The notes under the pieces: generated by a model
What the model saw: only the letters and a program-made list of their open reading frames with translations
Told to the model about the DNA's origin: nothing
Databases searched by the model: none
NCBI RefSeq assembly: GCF_001280125.1
Contig: NZ_LGEG01000259.1
Span: forward strand, 1 to 36,041
Direction of reading: 5' to 3'
Origin: Streptomyces sp. NRRL F-6492
GTDB lineage: Bacteria; Actinomycetota; Actinomycetes; Streptomycetales; Streptomycetaceae
Length of the DNA stretch: 36,041 nt
Shown: positions 1 through 8,686 of the stretch, in pieces
Layout of the letters: each line of letters begins with the position of its first letter
Numbering within the stretch: position 1 is the first letter of the stretch
Made by a program: the position numbers and the translations under genes

Positions 1-2
1 CC

Positions 3-1895
3 GTGACCGCCCCCCCCCCCCCCCCGGCCCCCGCCACCACCCCCCTCCTCACCGCCGGACCCCTCGCGGCCGGGACCCTCGCCCCCGGGGCACCCGGCTC
101 CGAGCACCCCTGCCCCGGGGACCCCACCGTCCCGCACCAGCACGCCGGGCCGCACGGCCTTCGGACCGCCCGGCCCGCCGACCCCCTGGACGACCCCGAC
201 CCGGGGCGCGCCGCCGACACGGCCGCGGTCGAGAACCTCCTGCGCTGCTGGGTCCGGGAGAAGAACCTCCCCGCCCCCGCCTCCGCCACCCTGCGCGTTC
301 CCCTCGACGCCAGCGGCACCGCCCTCCTCGTGCCCGTCCACTACTGGTCGCCCACCGGCTGGCACCGCTTCGGCGCCCCCGCCCTCGAAGGGCTCCCCGC
401 CTCGGCGCCGCCCGTCGACGCGGTCACCGTCGCCGCCCTCCTCAGCCGGGAGACCGGCCGCCCCGAGGGCACCGAGCTCGTCGGCCGGGTCGCCGACTCC
501 GCCCGCCGCACCGCCGACTTCATCACCGAGCGCCGCCGCCGGCCCCAGCCGCACCCGGACGCCGACCTGTTCCTCGCCGCCGAGCAGTCCCTCCTGCTCG
601 GCCACCCGCTCCACCCCACCCCCAAGAGCCGCGAAGGCCTCACCGAGGCCGAGAGCCGCCTCTACTCGCCCGAACTGCACGGCGCCTTCCCCCTCCACTG
701 GTTCGCCGTCGACACCTCCCTCCTGGCCTCCGACTCCGCCTGGACCGAACAGGGCCGCCCCGTCACCGCCGAACAGCTCGCCCTCGGCCTCGCGGCGGGG
801 CTCGCGCTCCCCGCCGGCACCGTCCCCCTGCCCCTCCACCCCTGGCAGGCCCGCGAACTCCGCCACCGCCCCGACGTCCGCGCCCTCCTCGACGACGGCC
901 TCCTCCACGACCTCGGACCCCACGGCGCCCCCTGGCACCCCACCTCCTCCATCCGCACCGTGCACCGCCCCGGCGCCCCGGCCATGCTCAAGCTCTCCCT
1001 CGGCCTGCGCATCACCAACTCCCGCCGCGAGAACCTCCGCAAGGAACTCCACCGGGGCGTCGAGGTACACCGGCTGCTCCGGACCGGCCTCGTCGACGAG
1101 TGGCAGGCCGCCCACCCGGGCTTCGACATCGTCCGCGACCCCGCCTGGCTGGCCGTCGACACCCCGGACGGCACCCCCGTCCCCGGCCTCGACGTCATGA
1201 TCCGCCACAACCCCTTCGGTCCCGGCGACGACGCCGTCTGCATCGCCGCCCTCACCGCCCCCCGCCCCTGGCCCGGCGCCACCACCGTGCGCTCCCGGCT
1301 CACCGACGTCATCGGCCGGCTCTCCGCCCGCACGGGCCGCCCCACCGCGGCCGTGGCCACCGAGTGGTTCCTCCGCTACCTCGACCACGTCGTCCGCCCC
1401 GTCCTCTGGCTCGACGGACACGCCGGCATCGCCCTGGAGGCCCACCAGCAGAACACCCTGGTGCTCCTGGACCCGGACGGCTGGCCGGTCGGCGGCCGCT
1501 ACCGCGACAACCAGGGCTACTACTTCCGCGAGTCCCACCGGAGCGAGCTGGAGAGCCGCCTCCCCGGCATCGGCACCCACAGCGACACCTTCGTCTCCGA
1601 CCAGGTCACCGACGAGCGCTTCGCCTACTACCTCGGCATCAACAACGTCCTCGGCCTGATCGGCGCCTTCGGCGCCCAGCACCTCGCCGACGAGCGCGTC
1701 CTGCTCGCCGCCCTCCGCAGCTTCCTCACCTCCGCCACCGGCCTGGGCTCGCCCCTCCCGCACCGGCTCCTGGAGGCCGCGACCCTGCGCAGCAAGGCCA
1801 ACCTCCTCACCCGTCTGCACGGCCTGGACGAACTCGTCGGCCCGGTCGACACCCAGTCCGTCTACGTCACCGTCACCAACCCCCTCCGCGCCTGA
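3..1895 (+). CDS. IucA/IucC family NIS siderophore synthetase (first of two)
   Basis: Predicted ATP-dependent NRPS-independent siderophore synthetase that condenses a carboxylate such as citrate with an amine or hydroxylamine. Seen: the family hallmark HPTPKSREGL near residue 202, LPLHPWQ near 276, KLSLGLRITNSRREN near 330, EAHQQNTLVLL near 479 and RDNQG near 500, i.e. a full-length IucA/IucC core plus the FhuF-like C-terminal part. At about 630 residues it is slightly longer than usual because the first ~75 residues are Pro/Ala-rich and unlike the family. The GTG start is only two bases from the window edge, so no ribosome site can be checked and the true start could lie upstream. A run of 16 C (10-25) sits within the first codons. 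Downstream are an acyltransferase and a second NIS synthetase on the same strand, which supports a siderophore operon. Family assignment is firm; the substrate is unknown. Confidence 0.9.
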   Translation: MTAPPPPPAPATTPLLTAGPLAAGTLAPGAPGSEHPCPGDPTVPHQHAGPHGLRTARPADPLDDPDPGRAADTAAVENLLRCWVREKNLPAPASATLRVPLDASGTALLVPVHYWSPTGWHRFGAPALEGLPASAPPVDAVTVAALLSRETGRPEGTELVGRVADSARRTADFITERRRRPQPHPDADLFLAAEQSLLLGHPLHPTPKSREGLTEAESRLYSPELHGAFPLHWFAVDTSLLASDSAWTEQGRPVTAEQLALGLAAGLALPAGTVPLPLHPWQARELRHRPDVRALLDDGLLHDLGPHGAPWHPTSSIRTVHRPGAPAMLKLSLGLRITNSRRENLRKELHRGVEVHRLLRTGLVDEWQAAHPGFDIVRDPAWLAVDTPDGTPVPGLDVMIRHNPFGPGDDAVCIAALTAPRPWPGATTVRSRLTDVIGRLSARTGRPTAAVATEWFLRYLDHVVRPVLWLDGHAGIALEAHQQNTLVLLDPDGWPVGGRYRDNQGYYFRESHRSELESRLPGIGTHSDTFVSDQVTDERFAYYLGINNVLGLIGAFGAQHLADERVLLAALRSFLTSATGLGSPLPHRLLEAATLRSKANLLTRLHGLDELVGPVDTQSVYVTVTNPLRA

Positions 1896-1979
1896 TCACC
1901 TCCGCACCCGAACCCCGCCGCGCCTGATCCCGCCGACGGCCCCACGCCCCGACCGCACCGCCGAGAGGAGAGCGACACC

Positions 1980-2819
1980 GTGTCACCCACCCGCCCCCCA
2001 GCCGACCCACCGGGGGACGACACCCTCGACCTGAGGGTCGACGACCTTCTCGCCCTCCTCGCCCGGGGAGCACCACCACAGCCCCCGGCCACCGACACGC
2101 CCGTCCCGGGCGCCCCCGTCCCCGACACCTCCGCCTCCGCCTCCGCCTCCGACACCTCCGCCCCCTCCCGCGCCGACGTCCCCTCCTCCGACACCCCCGC
2201 CGGCCTCCTCTTCCGCGGCGGCCGCCCGCACCGCGAGCTCCTCGACGGCGACCTGCTCGACTCCGTCGCCTCCTGGAGCCCCGCCGCCACCCCGGCCGGC
2301 TCCTTCCGGCTCGTCCCCGTCCGGCTCGAACGGGACCTGCCGCTCCTCGTCCGGTGGATGAACGACCCCGCCGTCGCCGCCTTCTGGGAGCTCGCCGGAC
2401 CCGAGACCGTGACCGCCGAGCACCTCCGCGCCCAACTGGAGGGCGACGGCCGGAGCGTCCCCTGCCTCGGCCTGCTCGACGGCACGCCCATGAGCTACTT
2501 CGAGATCTACCGCGCCGACCTCGACCCGCTCGCCCGGCACTACCCGGCACGTCCCCACGACACGGGTGTCCACCTGCTGATCGGCGGCGTCACCGACCGG
2601 GGCCGGGGCGTCGGCACCACGCTCCTGCGGGCCGTCGCCGACCTGATCCTCGACCACCGTCCCCGGTGCACCCGCGTCCTCGCCGAACCTGACCTCCGCA
2701 ACACCCCCTCCGTCTCGGCCTTCCTCGGCGGCGGCTTCCGCTACGCGGCGGAAGTCGACCTTCCCGACAAGAGGGCCGCCCTCATGATCCGTGACCGCGC
2801 CCTGCGGCACGTCCTCTGA
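1980..2819 (+). CDS. GNAT acyltransferase, siderophore type (IucB/RhbD-like)
   Basis: Probable acyl-CoA-dependent acetyltransferase acting on an amine or N-hydroxylamine of the siderophore building block. The N-terminal ~95 residues are Pro/Ala/Ser-rich and low complexity. The catalytic domain spans about residues 103-275, with the FRLVPV opening, SYFEIYRADLD, and the CoA-binding stretch DRGRGVGTTLLRAVADLIL followed by EPDLRNTPSVSAFLGGGFRY, the pattern of the siderophore acetyltransferase family (Acetyltransf_8). The GTG start is preceded by GAGAGGAGAG at a good distance. It lies between two NIS synthetases, as RhbD does in rhizobactin-type operons. Unlike those operons there is no amine N-monooxygenase next to it in the visible part, so whether it makes a hydroxamate is open. 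Confidence 0.85.
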   Translation: MSPTRPPADPPGDDTLDLRVDDLLALLARGAPPQPPATDTPVPGAPVPDTSASASASDTSAPSRADVPSSDTPAGLLFRGGRPHRELLDGDLLDSVASWSPAATPAGSFRLVPVRLERDLPLLVRWMNDPAVAAFWELAGPETVTAEHLRAQLEGDGRSVPCLGLLDGTPMSYFEIYRADLDPLARHYPARPHDTGVHLLIGGVTDRGRGVGTTLLRAVADLILDHRPRCTRVLAEPDLRNTPSVSAFLGGGFRYAAEVDLPDKRAALMIRDRALRHVL

Positions 2820-2880
2820 ACAACCCCCTCCCTTGCGTACACCGCTCGACCCACAGCGGTTCCCACCCCGAGGAGTCCTC

Positions 2881-4737
2881 GTGTCGACGTCCCCTGCACC
2901 CCACGACTCCGCACCACCCGCCCCTCCCGTCCCGACCTCCGCCCCGATCCCCGTCCCGGCCCCCGCGCCCGAACTGCTCGCGCCCCCCGAGCTGAACGCC
3001 GCCGCCTGGGCCCGGGCCTCCTCCCGCCTCCTCGCCAAGCTCCTCGCCGAGTTCGCGTACGAGGAGGTCCTCGAACCCGTCCCCGCCGAAGACGGGGGCG
3101 GCGCCCCCGACCGTCACGCGCTGCGGCTGGACGACGGCACCACGCTCACCTTCCGCGCCCGTCGCGGCGCCTACGGCGGCTGGCGCGTCGCCGCCGACTC
3201 GATCTTCCACGAGGGCCGGCCCCTGACCGACCCCCTCGACCTCCTGGTCCGCGCCCGCGGCCTCCTCCGGCTCGACGGCGCCACCCTCGGCCACCTCATC
3301 CGCGAACTCTCCGCCACCCTCGCCGCCGACACCCGCCTCGACCACACGGCCCTCCCCGCGAACGAGCTGGCCGAGCTCTCCTACGCCGAACTCGAGGGCC
3401 ACCAGACCGGCCACCCCTGGCTCGTCCTCAACAAGGGCCGCATCGGCTTCTCCGCCTCCGACACCGCCCGCTGGGCCCCCGAGGCGCGCCGCCCCGCCCG
3501 GCTGCCGTGGATCGCCGTCAGCAACCGCCTCGCCGCCTACCGGGGCGTCCCCGGCCTCGACACCCCCGACCTCCTCTACACCCGGGAACTCGACCCCGAG
3601 GTCCGCGCCGCCTTCCGCGCCGCCCTCACCGCCCGCGGCCACGCCCCCGACGACTACCTGCTGCTCCCCGTCCACCCCTGGCAGTGGGACGAGGTCCTGC
3701 TCCCGCTCTACGCACCGGCCGTCGCCGCCGGAGACGTCGTCCCCCTCCCCGCCGACGGCGACCTCCGCCTGCCGCAGCAGTCCGTCCGCACCTTCCTCAA
3801 CACCAGCCGCCCCGACCGGCACACCGTCAAGCTCCCCCTCTCCGTGCTCAACACCCTCGTCTGGCGCGGACTGCCCACCGAACGCACCCTCGCCGCCCCC
3901 GCCGTGACCTCCTGGGTCCACGGACTGCGCGACGCCGACCCGTTCCTGCGGGACGAGTGCCGGGTGATCCTCCTCGGGGAGGTCGCCTCCGTCACCGTCG
4001 AGCACCCGCTGTACGACCGGCTGCCCGAAGTCCCCTACCAGTACAGGGAACTGCTCGGCGCGATCTGGCGCGAGCCCCTGAGGCTGCCGCCGGGCGAGCG
4101 CGCCCGCACCCTCGCCGCCCTCCTCCACACGGACCCGGCCGGCCGGGCGTTCGTCGCCGAGCTCGTCGAGCGCTCGGGGCTCGCCCCCGCCGTCTGGCTC
4201 CAGCACCTCTTCACCGCTCTGCTCCCTCCCCTGCTGCACTTCCTCTACCGCTACGGCACCGTCTTCTCGCCCCACGGCGAGAACGCGATCGTCGTGTACG
4301 ACGCCGACGACGTCCCCGTCCGCCTGGCGATCAAGGACTTCGTCGACGATGTGAACATCAGTGCCCACCCGCTCCCCGAACACGCCACCCTTCCGGACGA
4401 CGTCCGTGACGTCCTGTTGACGGAGGAGCCCGGTTTCCTGACCCAGTTCATCCACTCCGGGCTCTTCGTCGGCGTCTTCCGCTACCTGGCGCCGCTCTGC
4501 GAGGAACAACTCGGAGTGCCCGAGCGGGACTTCTGGGCCCTCGTCCGCGCCGAGATCCTGCGCCACCAGGCGCGCTTCCCCGAGCTGAAGGACCGCTTCG
4601 AACTCTTCGACCTCCTCACCCCCCGCATCGAGCGGCTCTGCCTCAACCGCAACCGTCTGCACCTGGACGGCTACCGGGACCGGTCCGAGCGCCCCCACGC
4701 GGCCGTCCACGGAACCGTCCCCAACCCACTCGCGTGA
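2881..4737 (+). CDS. IucA/IucC family NIS siderophore synthetase (second)
   Basis: Second NRPS-independent siderophore synthetase, closer to the IucC/RhbF side of the family. Seen: GHPWLVLNKGRIGFSASD near residue 180, LLPVHPWQWDE near 262, SVRTFLNTSRP then KLPLSVLNTLVWRG near 302-325, SPHGENAIVVYD near 463 and IKDFVDDVNIS near 484: ATP- and citrate-binding motifs of the family, full length at 618 residues. I chose the GTG at 2881 because GAGGAG lies just upstream; the frame is open back to 2791, but that start would overlap the acyltransferase gene and has no ribosome site. Two NIS enzymes in one operon usually act in sequence, the first making a mono-adduct and the second completing it. Product unknown. 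Confidence 0.9.
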   Translation: MSTSPAPHDSAPPAPPVPTSAPIPVPAPAPELLAPPELNAAAWARASSRLLAKLLAEFAYEEVLEPVPAEDGGGAPDRHALRLDDGTTLTFRARRGAYGGWRVAADSIFHEGRPLTDPLDLLVRARGLLRLDGATLGHLIRELSATLAADTRLDHTALPANELAELSYAELEGHQTGHPWLVLNKGRIGFSASDTARWAPEARRPARLPWIAVSNRLAAYRGVPGLDTPDLLYTRELDPEVRAAFRAALTARGHAPDDYLLLPVHPWQWDEVLLPLYAPAVAAGDVVPLPADGDLRLPQQSVRTFLNTSRPDRHTVKLPLSVLNTLVWRGLPTERTLAAPAVTSWVHGLRDADPFLRDECRVILLGEVASVTVEHPLYDRLPEVPYQYRELLGAIWREPLRLPPGERARTLAALLHTDPAGRAFVAELVERSGLAPAVWLQHLFTALLPPLLHFLYRYGTVFSPHGENAIVVYDADDVPVRLAIKDFVDDVNISAHPLPEHATLPDDVRDVLLTEEPGFLTQFIHSGLFVGVFRYLAPLCEEQLGVPERDFWALVRAEILRHQARFPELKDRFELFDLLTPRIERLCLNRNRLHLDGYRDRSERPHAAVHGTVPNPLA

Positions 4738-4759
4738 CCGGACTGTCAGTACCGCCCCT

Positions 4760-4765
4760 TAGGGT
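4760..4765 (+). promoter_or_regulatory. candidate -10 element for leaderless dinG
   Basis: TAGGGT fits the TANNNT -10 pattern and ends nine bases before the dinG ATG. A TGACCG hexamer at 4735-4740 could be a loose -35, but the spacer would be 19. Inferred from position only. Confidence 0.4.
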
Positions 4766-4774
4766 GGGAGCGCT

Positions 4775-6748
4775 ATGACGAAGCCATCCCTCCCCGACCT
4801 CCTCCACGCCGCCGTCGCCTCCGTCGGCGGCACGGAGCGGCCCGGCCAGGTCGCCATGGCCGAGGCCGTGGCCGAGGCCATCGACGACAGCTCCCACCTC
4901 CTCGTCCAGGCCGGCACCGGCACCGGCAAGTCGCTCGGCTACCTCGTGCCGGCGCTGGCCCAGGGGGAGCGGGTGGTGGTGGCCACGGCCACCCTGGCGC
5001 TCCAGCGCCAGCTCGTCGAGCGCGACCTTCCCCGGACGGTCGACGCGCTGCACCCGCAGCTGCGCCGGCGCGCCCAGTTCGCCATGCTCAAGGGCCGGTC
5101 GAACTACCTCTGCCTGCACCGGCTCCACGAAGGGGTGCCGCAGGACGAGGAGGAGGGGCTCTTCGACCCCTTCGAGGCGGCCGCGCCCACCAGCAAGCTG
5201 GGCCAGGACCTCATCCGCCTGCGGGACTGGTCGGACGAGACGGAGACCGGCGACCGGGACGACCTGACGCCGGGCGTCTCCGACCGGGCCTGGTCCCAGG
5301 TCTCGGTCTCCTCCCGGGAGTGCCTCGGCGCGAGCAAGTGCGCGTACGGGGCGGAGTGCTTCGCCGAGGCGGCCCGCGAGCGCGCCAAGCTCGCGGACGT
5401 CGTCGTCACCAACCACGCGCTGCTCGCCATCGACGCCATCGAGGGCGCCCCGGTGCTCCCGCAGCACGAGGTGCTGATCGTCGACGAGGCCCACGAGCTG
5501 GTCTCCCGCGTGACCGGCGTCGCCACCGGGGAGCTCACCCCCGGCCAGGTCAACCGCGCGGTGCGACGGGCCGCGAAGCTCGTGGACGAGAAGGTCGCCG
5601 ACCAGCTGCAGACCGCCGCCGAGGGCTTCGAGCGGATCATGGAGCTGGCGCTGCCGGGCCGTCTGGAGGAGCTCCCGGAGGACCTCGCGTACGCCCTGAT
5701 GGCACTGCGGGACGCGGCCCGCGCCGTGATCACGGCCCTGGGCTCGACCCGCGACCGGTCCGTGCAGGACGAGGACGCCGTGCGCAAGCAGGCCATGGCC
5801 TCGGTGGAGACCGTCCACGGCGTCGCGGAGCGGATCACGCAGGGGTCCGAGTACGACGTCGTCTGGTACGAGCGCCACGACCGCTTCGGTGCCTCGTTGC
5901 GGGTCGCGCCGCTCACCGTCTCCGGTCTGCTCCGGGAGAAGCTGTTCACCGAGCGGTCCGTGGTGCTCGCCTCGGCCACCCTCAAGCTGGGCGGCGACTT
6001 CAACGGGGTCGGGACCTCGCTCGGCCTGGCCCCCGAGGGCACCACCGGGGACGACCTGCCGGTCTGGAAGGGCCTCGACGTCGGCTCCCCGTTCGACTAC
6101 CCCAAGCAGGGCATCCTGTACGTCGCCAAGCATCTCGCCCAGCCGACGCGCGACCGTGAGCGGAAGGACATGCTGGACGAGCTCACCGAGCTGATGCAGG
6201 CGGCCGGCGGGCGGACCCTGGGTCTCTTCTCCTCCATGCGCGCGGCGCAGCAGGCGGCGGAGGAGCTGCGGACCCGGGTCCCCGAGCTGCCGATCCTGCT
6301 CCAGGGCGAGGACACCCTGGGCGAGCTGATCAAGAACTTCGCGGCCGACCCGAAGACCTGTCTCTTCGGCACGCTGTCGCTCTGGCAGGGCGTGGACGTC
6401 CCGGGCCCCAGCTGCCAGCTGGTCGTCATGGACAAGATCCCGTTCCCGCGCCCGGACGACCCGCTGATGAGCGCGCGGCAGAAGGCCGTCGAGGAGGCCG
6501 GGGGCAACGGCTTCATGGCGGTCGCGGCGACCCACGCGGCCCTGCTGATGGCGCAGGGCGCGGGCCGTCTCGTGCGGGCCACCGGCGACCGGGGCGTCGT
6601 GGCGGTCCTGGACCCCCGGCTCGCCACGGCCCGCTACGGCAGCTACCTCAAGGCCTCGCTGCCCGACTTCTGGTACACGACCGACCGCAACCAGGTGCGG
6701 AAGTCGCTCGCGGCCATCGACGCCGCGTCGAAGGCGGCGAACGTCTGA
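4775..6748 (+). CDS. dinG: DinG-family ATP-dependent DNA helicase
   Basis: Superfamily 2, XPD/DinG-type iron-sulfur helicase, 657 residues. Seen: Walker A in VQAGTGTGKSLGYLVPAL near residues 44-60; Cys near 112 plus the Cys cluster CLGASKCAYGAEC near 182-194, giving four Cys placed as in the FeS domain; DEAH within LIVDEAHEL near 234; and GAGRLVRATGDRG near the C-terminus (motif VI). The family unwinds 5'-3' and resolves R-loops and other structures during repair. No good ribosome site lies upstream; GGGAG is only four bases from the ATG, while a TAGGGT hexamer ends nine bases before it, so the transcript may be leaderless. It faces lexA across a strong shared terminator. No SOS box was seen in front of it. 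Confidence 0.9.
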   Translation: MTKPSLPDLLHAAVASVGGTERPGQVAMAEAVAEAIDDSSHLLVQAGTGTGKSLGYLVPALAQGERVVVATATLALQRQLVERDLPRTVDALHPQLRRRAQFAMLKGRSNYLCLHRLHEGVPQDEEEGLFDPFEAAAPTSKLGQDLIRLRDWSDETETGDRDDLTPGVSDRAWSQVSVSSRECLGASKCAYGAECFAEAARERAKLADVVVTNHALLAIDAIEGAPVLPQHEVLIVDEAHELVSRVTGVATGELTPGQVNRAVRRAAKLVDEKVADQLQTAAEGFERIMELALPGRLEELPEDLAYALMALRDAARAVITALGSTRDRSVQDEDAVRKQAMASVETVHGVAERITQGSEYDVVWYERHDRFGASLRVAPLTVSGLLREKLFTERSVVLASATLKLGGDFNGVGTSLGLAPEGTTGDDLPVWKGLDVGSPFDYPKQGILYVAKHLAQPTRDRERKDMLDELTELMQAAGGRTLGLFSSMRAAQQAAEELRTRVPELPILLQGEDTLGELIKNFAADPKTCLFGTLSLWQGVDVPGPSCQLVVMDKIPFPRPDDPLMSARQKAVEEAGGNGFMAVAATHAALLMAQGAGRLVRATGDRGVVAVLDPRLATARYGSYLKASLPDFWYTTDRNQVRKSLAAIDAASKAANV

Positions 6749-6785
6749 GAACCGGGCCCGGGGGAGAGCGGGCCGGGACGCGGCA

Positions 6786-6819
6786 GGGCCCCGGAACCGG
6801 CGCAGGGGTTCCGGGGCCC
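6786..6819. terminator. bidirectional hairpin terminator between dinG and lexA
   Basis: Perfect 13-bp stem (6786-6798 with 6807-6819) and 8-base loop, located between the 3' ends of two convergent genes. No U-run follows, as is usual in streptomycetes. Confidence 0.8.
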
Positions 6820-6841
6820 GGTCAGAGCCGACGGGGTGTGG

Positions 6842-7630
6842 TCACACCCGTCGCAGCACCGCCACGACCTTGCCGAGGATGGTGGCCTCGTCGCCGGGGA
6901 TGGGCTGGTACGCGGCGTTGTGCGGCAGCAGCCAGACGTGGCCGTCCTCGCGCTTGAAGCGCTTGACCGTGGCCTCGCCGTCCAGCATCGCGGCGACGAT
7001 GTCGCCGTTCTCCGCGACGGGCTGGCGGCGGACGGTGACCCAGTCGCCGTCGCAGATGGCGGCCTCGATCATCGAGTCGCCGACGACCTTCAGGACGAAC
7101 AGCTCGCCGTCGCCGACCAGCTGTCGGGGGAGGGGGAAGACGTCCTCGACGGACTCCTCGGCCAGGATCGGGCCGCCGGCGGCGATCCGGCCGACCAGCG
7201 GGACGTACGACGCGGCGGGCTTGCCGGTGGTGTCCGTGGGCTGGGTGCTCGGCTGGTCGGAGCCGCGCACCTCGTACGCCCGGGGGCGGTGCGGGTCGCG
7301 GCGGAGGAAGCCCTTGCGCTCCAGCGCCATGAGCTGGTGCGCCACCGAGGAGGTGCTGGAGAGGCCCACCGCCTGCCCGATCTCGCGCATCGACGGCGGG
7401 TAGCCCCGCCGCTGGACCGAGTCGCGGATGACCTCGATGACCCGGCGCTGCCGGTCGGTGAGACCGGAGCTGTCGGCCCGGATGCCGGGAGGTCGCCCGG
7501 GAAGGGCGCGGGCGGGGCGCCCTGGCTCCTCGCCGTTCATGTTTACGTCACTCATGGCGTGCACCGCCTCGAGTCGGCCCTGGGAGCGGTCCTGGGCGGT
7601 GATGGTGGCACTGTCTGCGGTGGTGGTCAC
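6842..7630 (-). CDS. lexA: LexA repressor, SOS regulator
   Basis: Transcriptional repressor of the SOS regulon that self-cleaves when stimulated by RecA filaments. Seen in the 262-residue product: a winged-helix DNA-binding domain ([20 protein letters not shown] onward, with [19 protein letters not shown] as recognition region), a short linker, then the S24 peptidase domain with the Ala-Gly cleavage site in [13 protein letters not shown], the catalytic Ser in GDSMIEAAI and the Lys in [11 protein letters not shown]. The GTG start at 7630 is chosen because GAGAGGGG lies 8-9 bases upstream; the frame stays open to 7705, but that extension would cross the SOS box. Divergent from nrdR-nrdJ, the usual Streptomyces arrangement. 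The SOS box in its own promoter implies autorepression. Confidence 0.97.
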   Translation of the reverse strand: MTTTADSATITAQDRSQGRLEAVHAMSDVNMNGEEPGRPARALPGRPPGIRADSSGLTDRQRRVIEVIRDSVQRRGYPPSMREIGQAVGLSSTSSVAHQLMALERKGFLRRDPHRPRAYEVRGSDQPSTQPTDTTGKPAASYVPLVGRIAAGGPILAEESVEDVFPLPRQLVGDGELFVLKVVGDSMIEAAICDGDWVTVRRQPVAENGDIVAAMLDGEATVKRFKREDGHVWLLPHNAAYQPIPGDEATILGKVVAVLRRV

Positions 7631-7679
7631 GTCGTCGGCCCCTCTCGAATGGTCTCCCTGGCTGGCACAACGGTAGTAG

Positions 7680-7689
7680 CTTTCGAAAG
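7680..7689. promoter_or_regulatory. 10-bp perfect palindrome in the lexA leader
   Basis: CTTTCGAAAG is a perfect palindrome six bases from the SOS box, between it and the lexA start. It could be a second weak operator or chance; no known regulator motif was recognised. Confidence 0.3.
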
Positions 7690-7695
7690 GTTGCG

Positions 7696-7711
7696 CCAAA
7701 CACACGTTCGA
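7696..7711 (-). promoter_or_regulatory. LexA operator (actinobacterial SOS box)
   Basis: On the lexA strand the 16-mer reads TCGAACGTGTGTTTGG. The left half-site TCGAAC is perfect, and GTTTGG is the right half-site GTTCGA with two changes, separated by four bases as in the actinobacterial consensus. It lies 66-81 bases upstream of the chosen lexA start, a position suited to autoregulation. Confidence 0.8.
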
Positions 7712-7990
7712 GTGAAAATTCGCGGATTGTCTTACACCTGTACGGAGTCAGGTGTATGCGCGCCGCCGCCCCGGCCACCGCGCCGCCGACCCGGACCGGG
7801 CCTTCCGGTAGCCTTCGCCGCTGGGCCGCGCGTCACCCGTGACCGCCACCCGTGACCACCCGTGAGTGCCGTCCGCGACTGTCCGCGACCGCCCGCGGTC
7901 GATTCGGCGAACCCCCGCAGTGTCACACCCGAGGGGGCGGAATCCCGGGAGCGGGCGCGCCGCGACACGCGGGGCCCGGAAGCGTCGCCA

Positions 7991-8006
7991 ACCCTAGATC
8001 TAGTGG
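7991..8006 (+). promoter_or_regulatory. NrdR box 1 upstream of nrdR-nrdJ
   Basis: ACCCTAGATCTAGTGG matches the partly palindromic 16-bp NrdR-box pattern (acaCwAtATaTwGtgt). It is followed by a second, weaker copy exactly 31 bp downstream (about three helical turns), the tandem arrangement described for NrdR-controlled promoters. Confidence 0.75.
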
Positions 8007-8021
8007 TTGGATGTCATCGGC

Positions 8022-8037
8022 CACCCAGGGGTAGTGG
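8022..8037 (+). promoter_or_regulatory. NrdR box 2 upstream of nrdR-nrdJ
   Basis: CACCCAGGGGTAGTGG shares the TAGTGG end with box 1 and lies exactly 31 bp from it, centre to centre. Taken alone it is a poor match; the spacing is what supports it. Confidence 0.6.
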
Positions 8038-8067
8038 TCCCGGTCTGCCGGGGGCGCTCGCATCACC

Positions 8068-8073
8068 TATGCT
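8068..8073 (+). promoter_or_regulatory. candidate -10 for nrdR-nrdJ
   Basis: TATGCT lies 30 bases downstream of NrdR box 2 and 74 bases before the nrdR start. No convincing -35 is visible; the promoter could instead overlap the boxes. Confidence 0.35.
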
Positions 8074-8147
8074 GGTGGTCGCTCCGCAGGGCCTTGACGG
8101 GCCGCGCGGGGCTCGTCAGCCGTGCCGTGAGGGAGGCCTTGGAACCA

Positions 8148-8657
8148 ATGCACTGCCCCTTCTGCAGGCACCCCGACAGCCGTGTCGTCGACAGTCGCAC
8201 CACCGACGACGGGACGTCCATCCGACGCCGTCGCCAGTGCCCCGACTGCTCCCGTCGTTTCACGACGGTGGAGACCTGCTCGCTCATGGTGGTGAAGCGT
8301 TCCGGCGTCACCGAGCCCTTCAGCCGTACCAAGGTCATCTCCGGCGTGCGCAAGGCGTGCCAGGGGCGGCCGGTCACCGAGGACGCCCTCGCCAAGCTCG
8401 GCCAGCGGGTCGAGGAGGCGGTGCGCGCCACCGGCAGCGCCGAGCTGACCACCCACGACGTGGGCCTGGCCATCCTCGGCCCCCTGCGGGAACTCGACCT
8501 CGTCGCGTACCTGCGCTTCGCGTCCGTCTACAAGGCCTTCGACAGCCTGGAGGACTTCGAGGCCGCCATCGCGGAGCTCCGCGTGCGGCCCCCCGTCGAG
8601 AACCCCGGGAGCGGCGCGACCCCAGAGGTCCCCGTTCCCGCCACCGCCGCCGACTGA
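8148..8657 (+). CDS. nrdR: NrdR, ribonucleotide-reductase repressor
   Basis: Zinc-finger / ATP-cone repressor that senses ATP and dATP and represses ribonucleotide reductase genes through NrdR boxes. Seen in 169 residues: the N-terminal zinc ribbon MHCPFC ... CPDC (Cys pairs near residues 3/6 and 31/34), then the ATP-cone from about residue 46 ([24 protein letters not shown]), ending in the conserved [21 protein letters not shown]. The family's MHCPF start fixes the ATG at 8148, with GGGAGG upstream; the frame is open to 8007 but that stretch is not family-like. Transcribed with nrdJ. The two NrdR boxes in front imply autorepression and control of nrdJ. Confidence 0.97.
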   Translation: MHCPFCRHPDSRVVDSRTTDDGTSIRRRRQCPDCSRRFTTVETCSLMVVKRSGVTEPFSRTKVISGVRKACQGRPVTEDALAKLGQRVEEAVRATGSAELTTHDVGLAILGPLRELDLVAYLRFASVYKAFDSLEDFEAAIAELRVRPPVENPGSGATPEVPVPATAAD

Positions 8658-8665
8658 CCGGCGGT

Positions 8666-8686
8666 CCGGGCCGCACGACGGCCCGG
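8666..8686 (+). terminator. intercistronic stem-loop between nrdR and nrdJ
   Basis: Perfect 8-bp G/C stem (8666-8673 with 8679-8686) and 5-base loop, beginning nine bases after the nrdR stop codon. It may be an attenuator or mRNA-end stabiliser inside the operon rather than a full terminator. Confidence 0.5.

Noticed and set aside
2782..4710. Reverse-strand ORF of 642 codons opposite the second NIS synthetase
   Set aside because: Gly/Glu/Val-rich shadow of the third-position G/C bias; no family motifs, while the plus strand carries full IucA/IucC motifs.
1..4774. Iron-regulator (DmdR/IdeR) box in the siderophore operon
   Set aside because: No TTAGGTTAGGC-like dyad was found; the operon promoter lies outside the window.
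4643..6535. Reverse-strand 630-codon ORF opposite dinG
   Set aside because: Low-complexity antisense shadow; no ribosome site or domain.
7631..8147. Cobalamin riboswitch upstream of nrdR-nrdJ
   Set aside because: No B12-box-like segment or large conserved fold was recognised; NrdR boxes explain the control.
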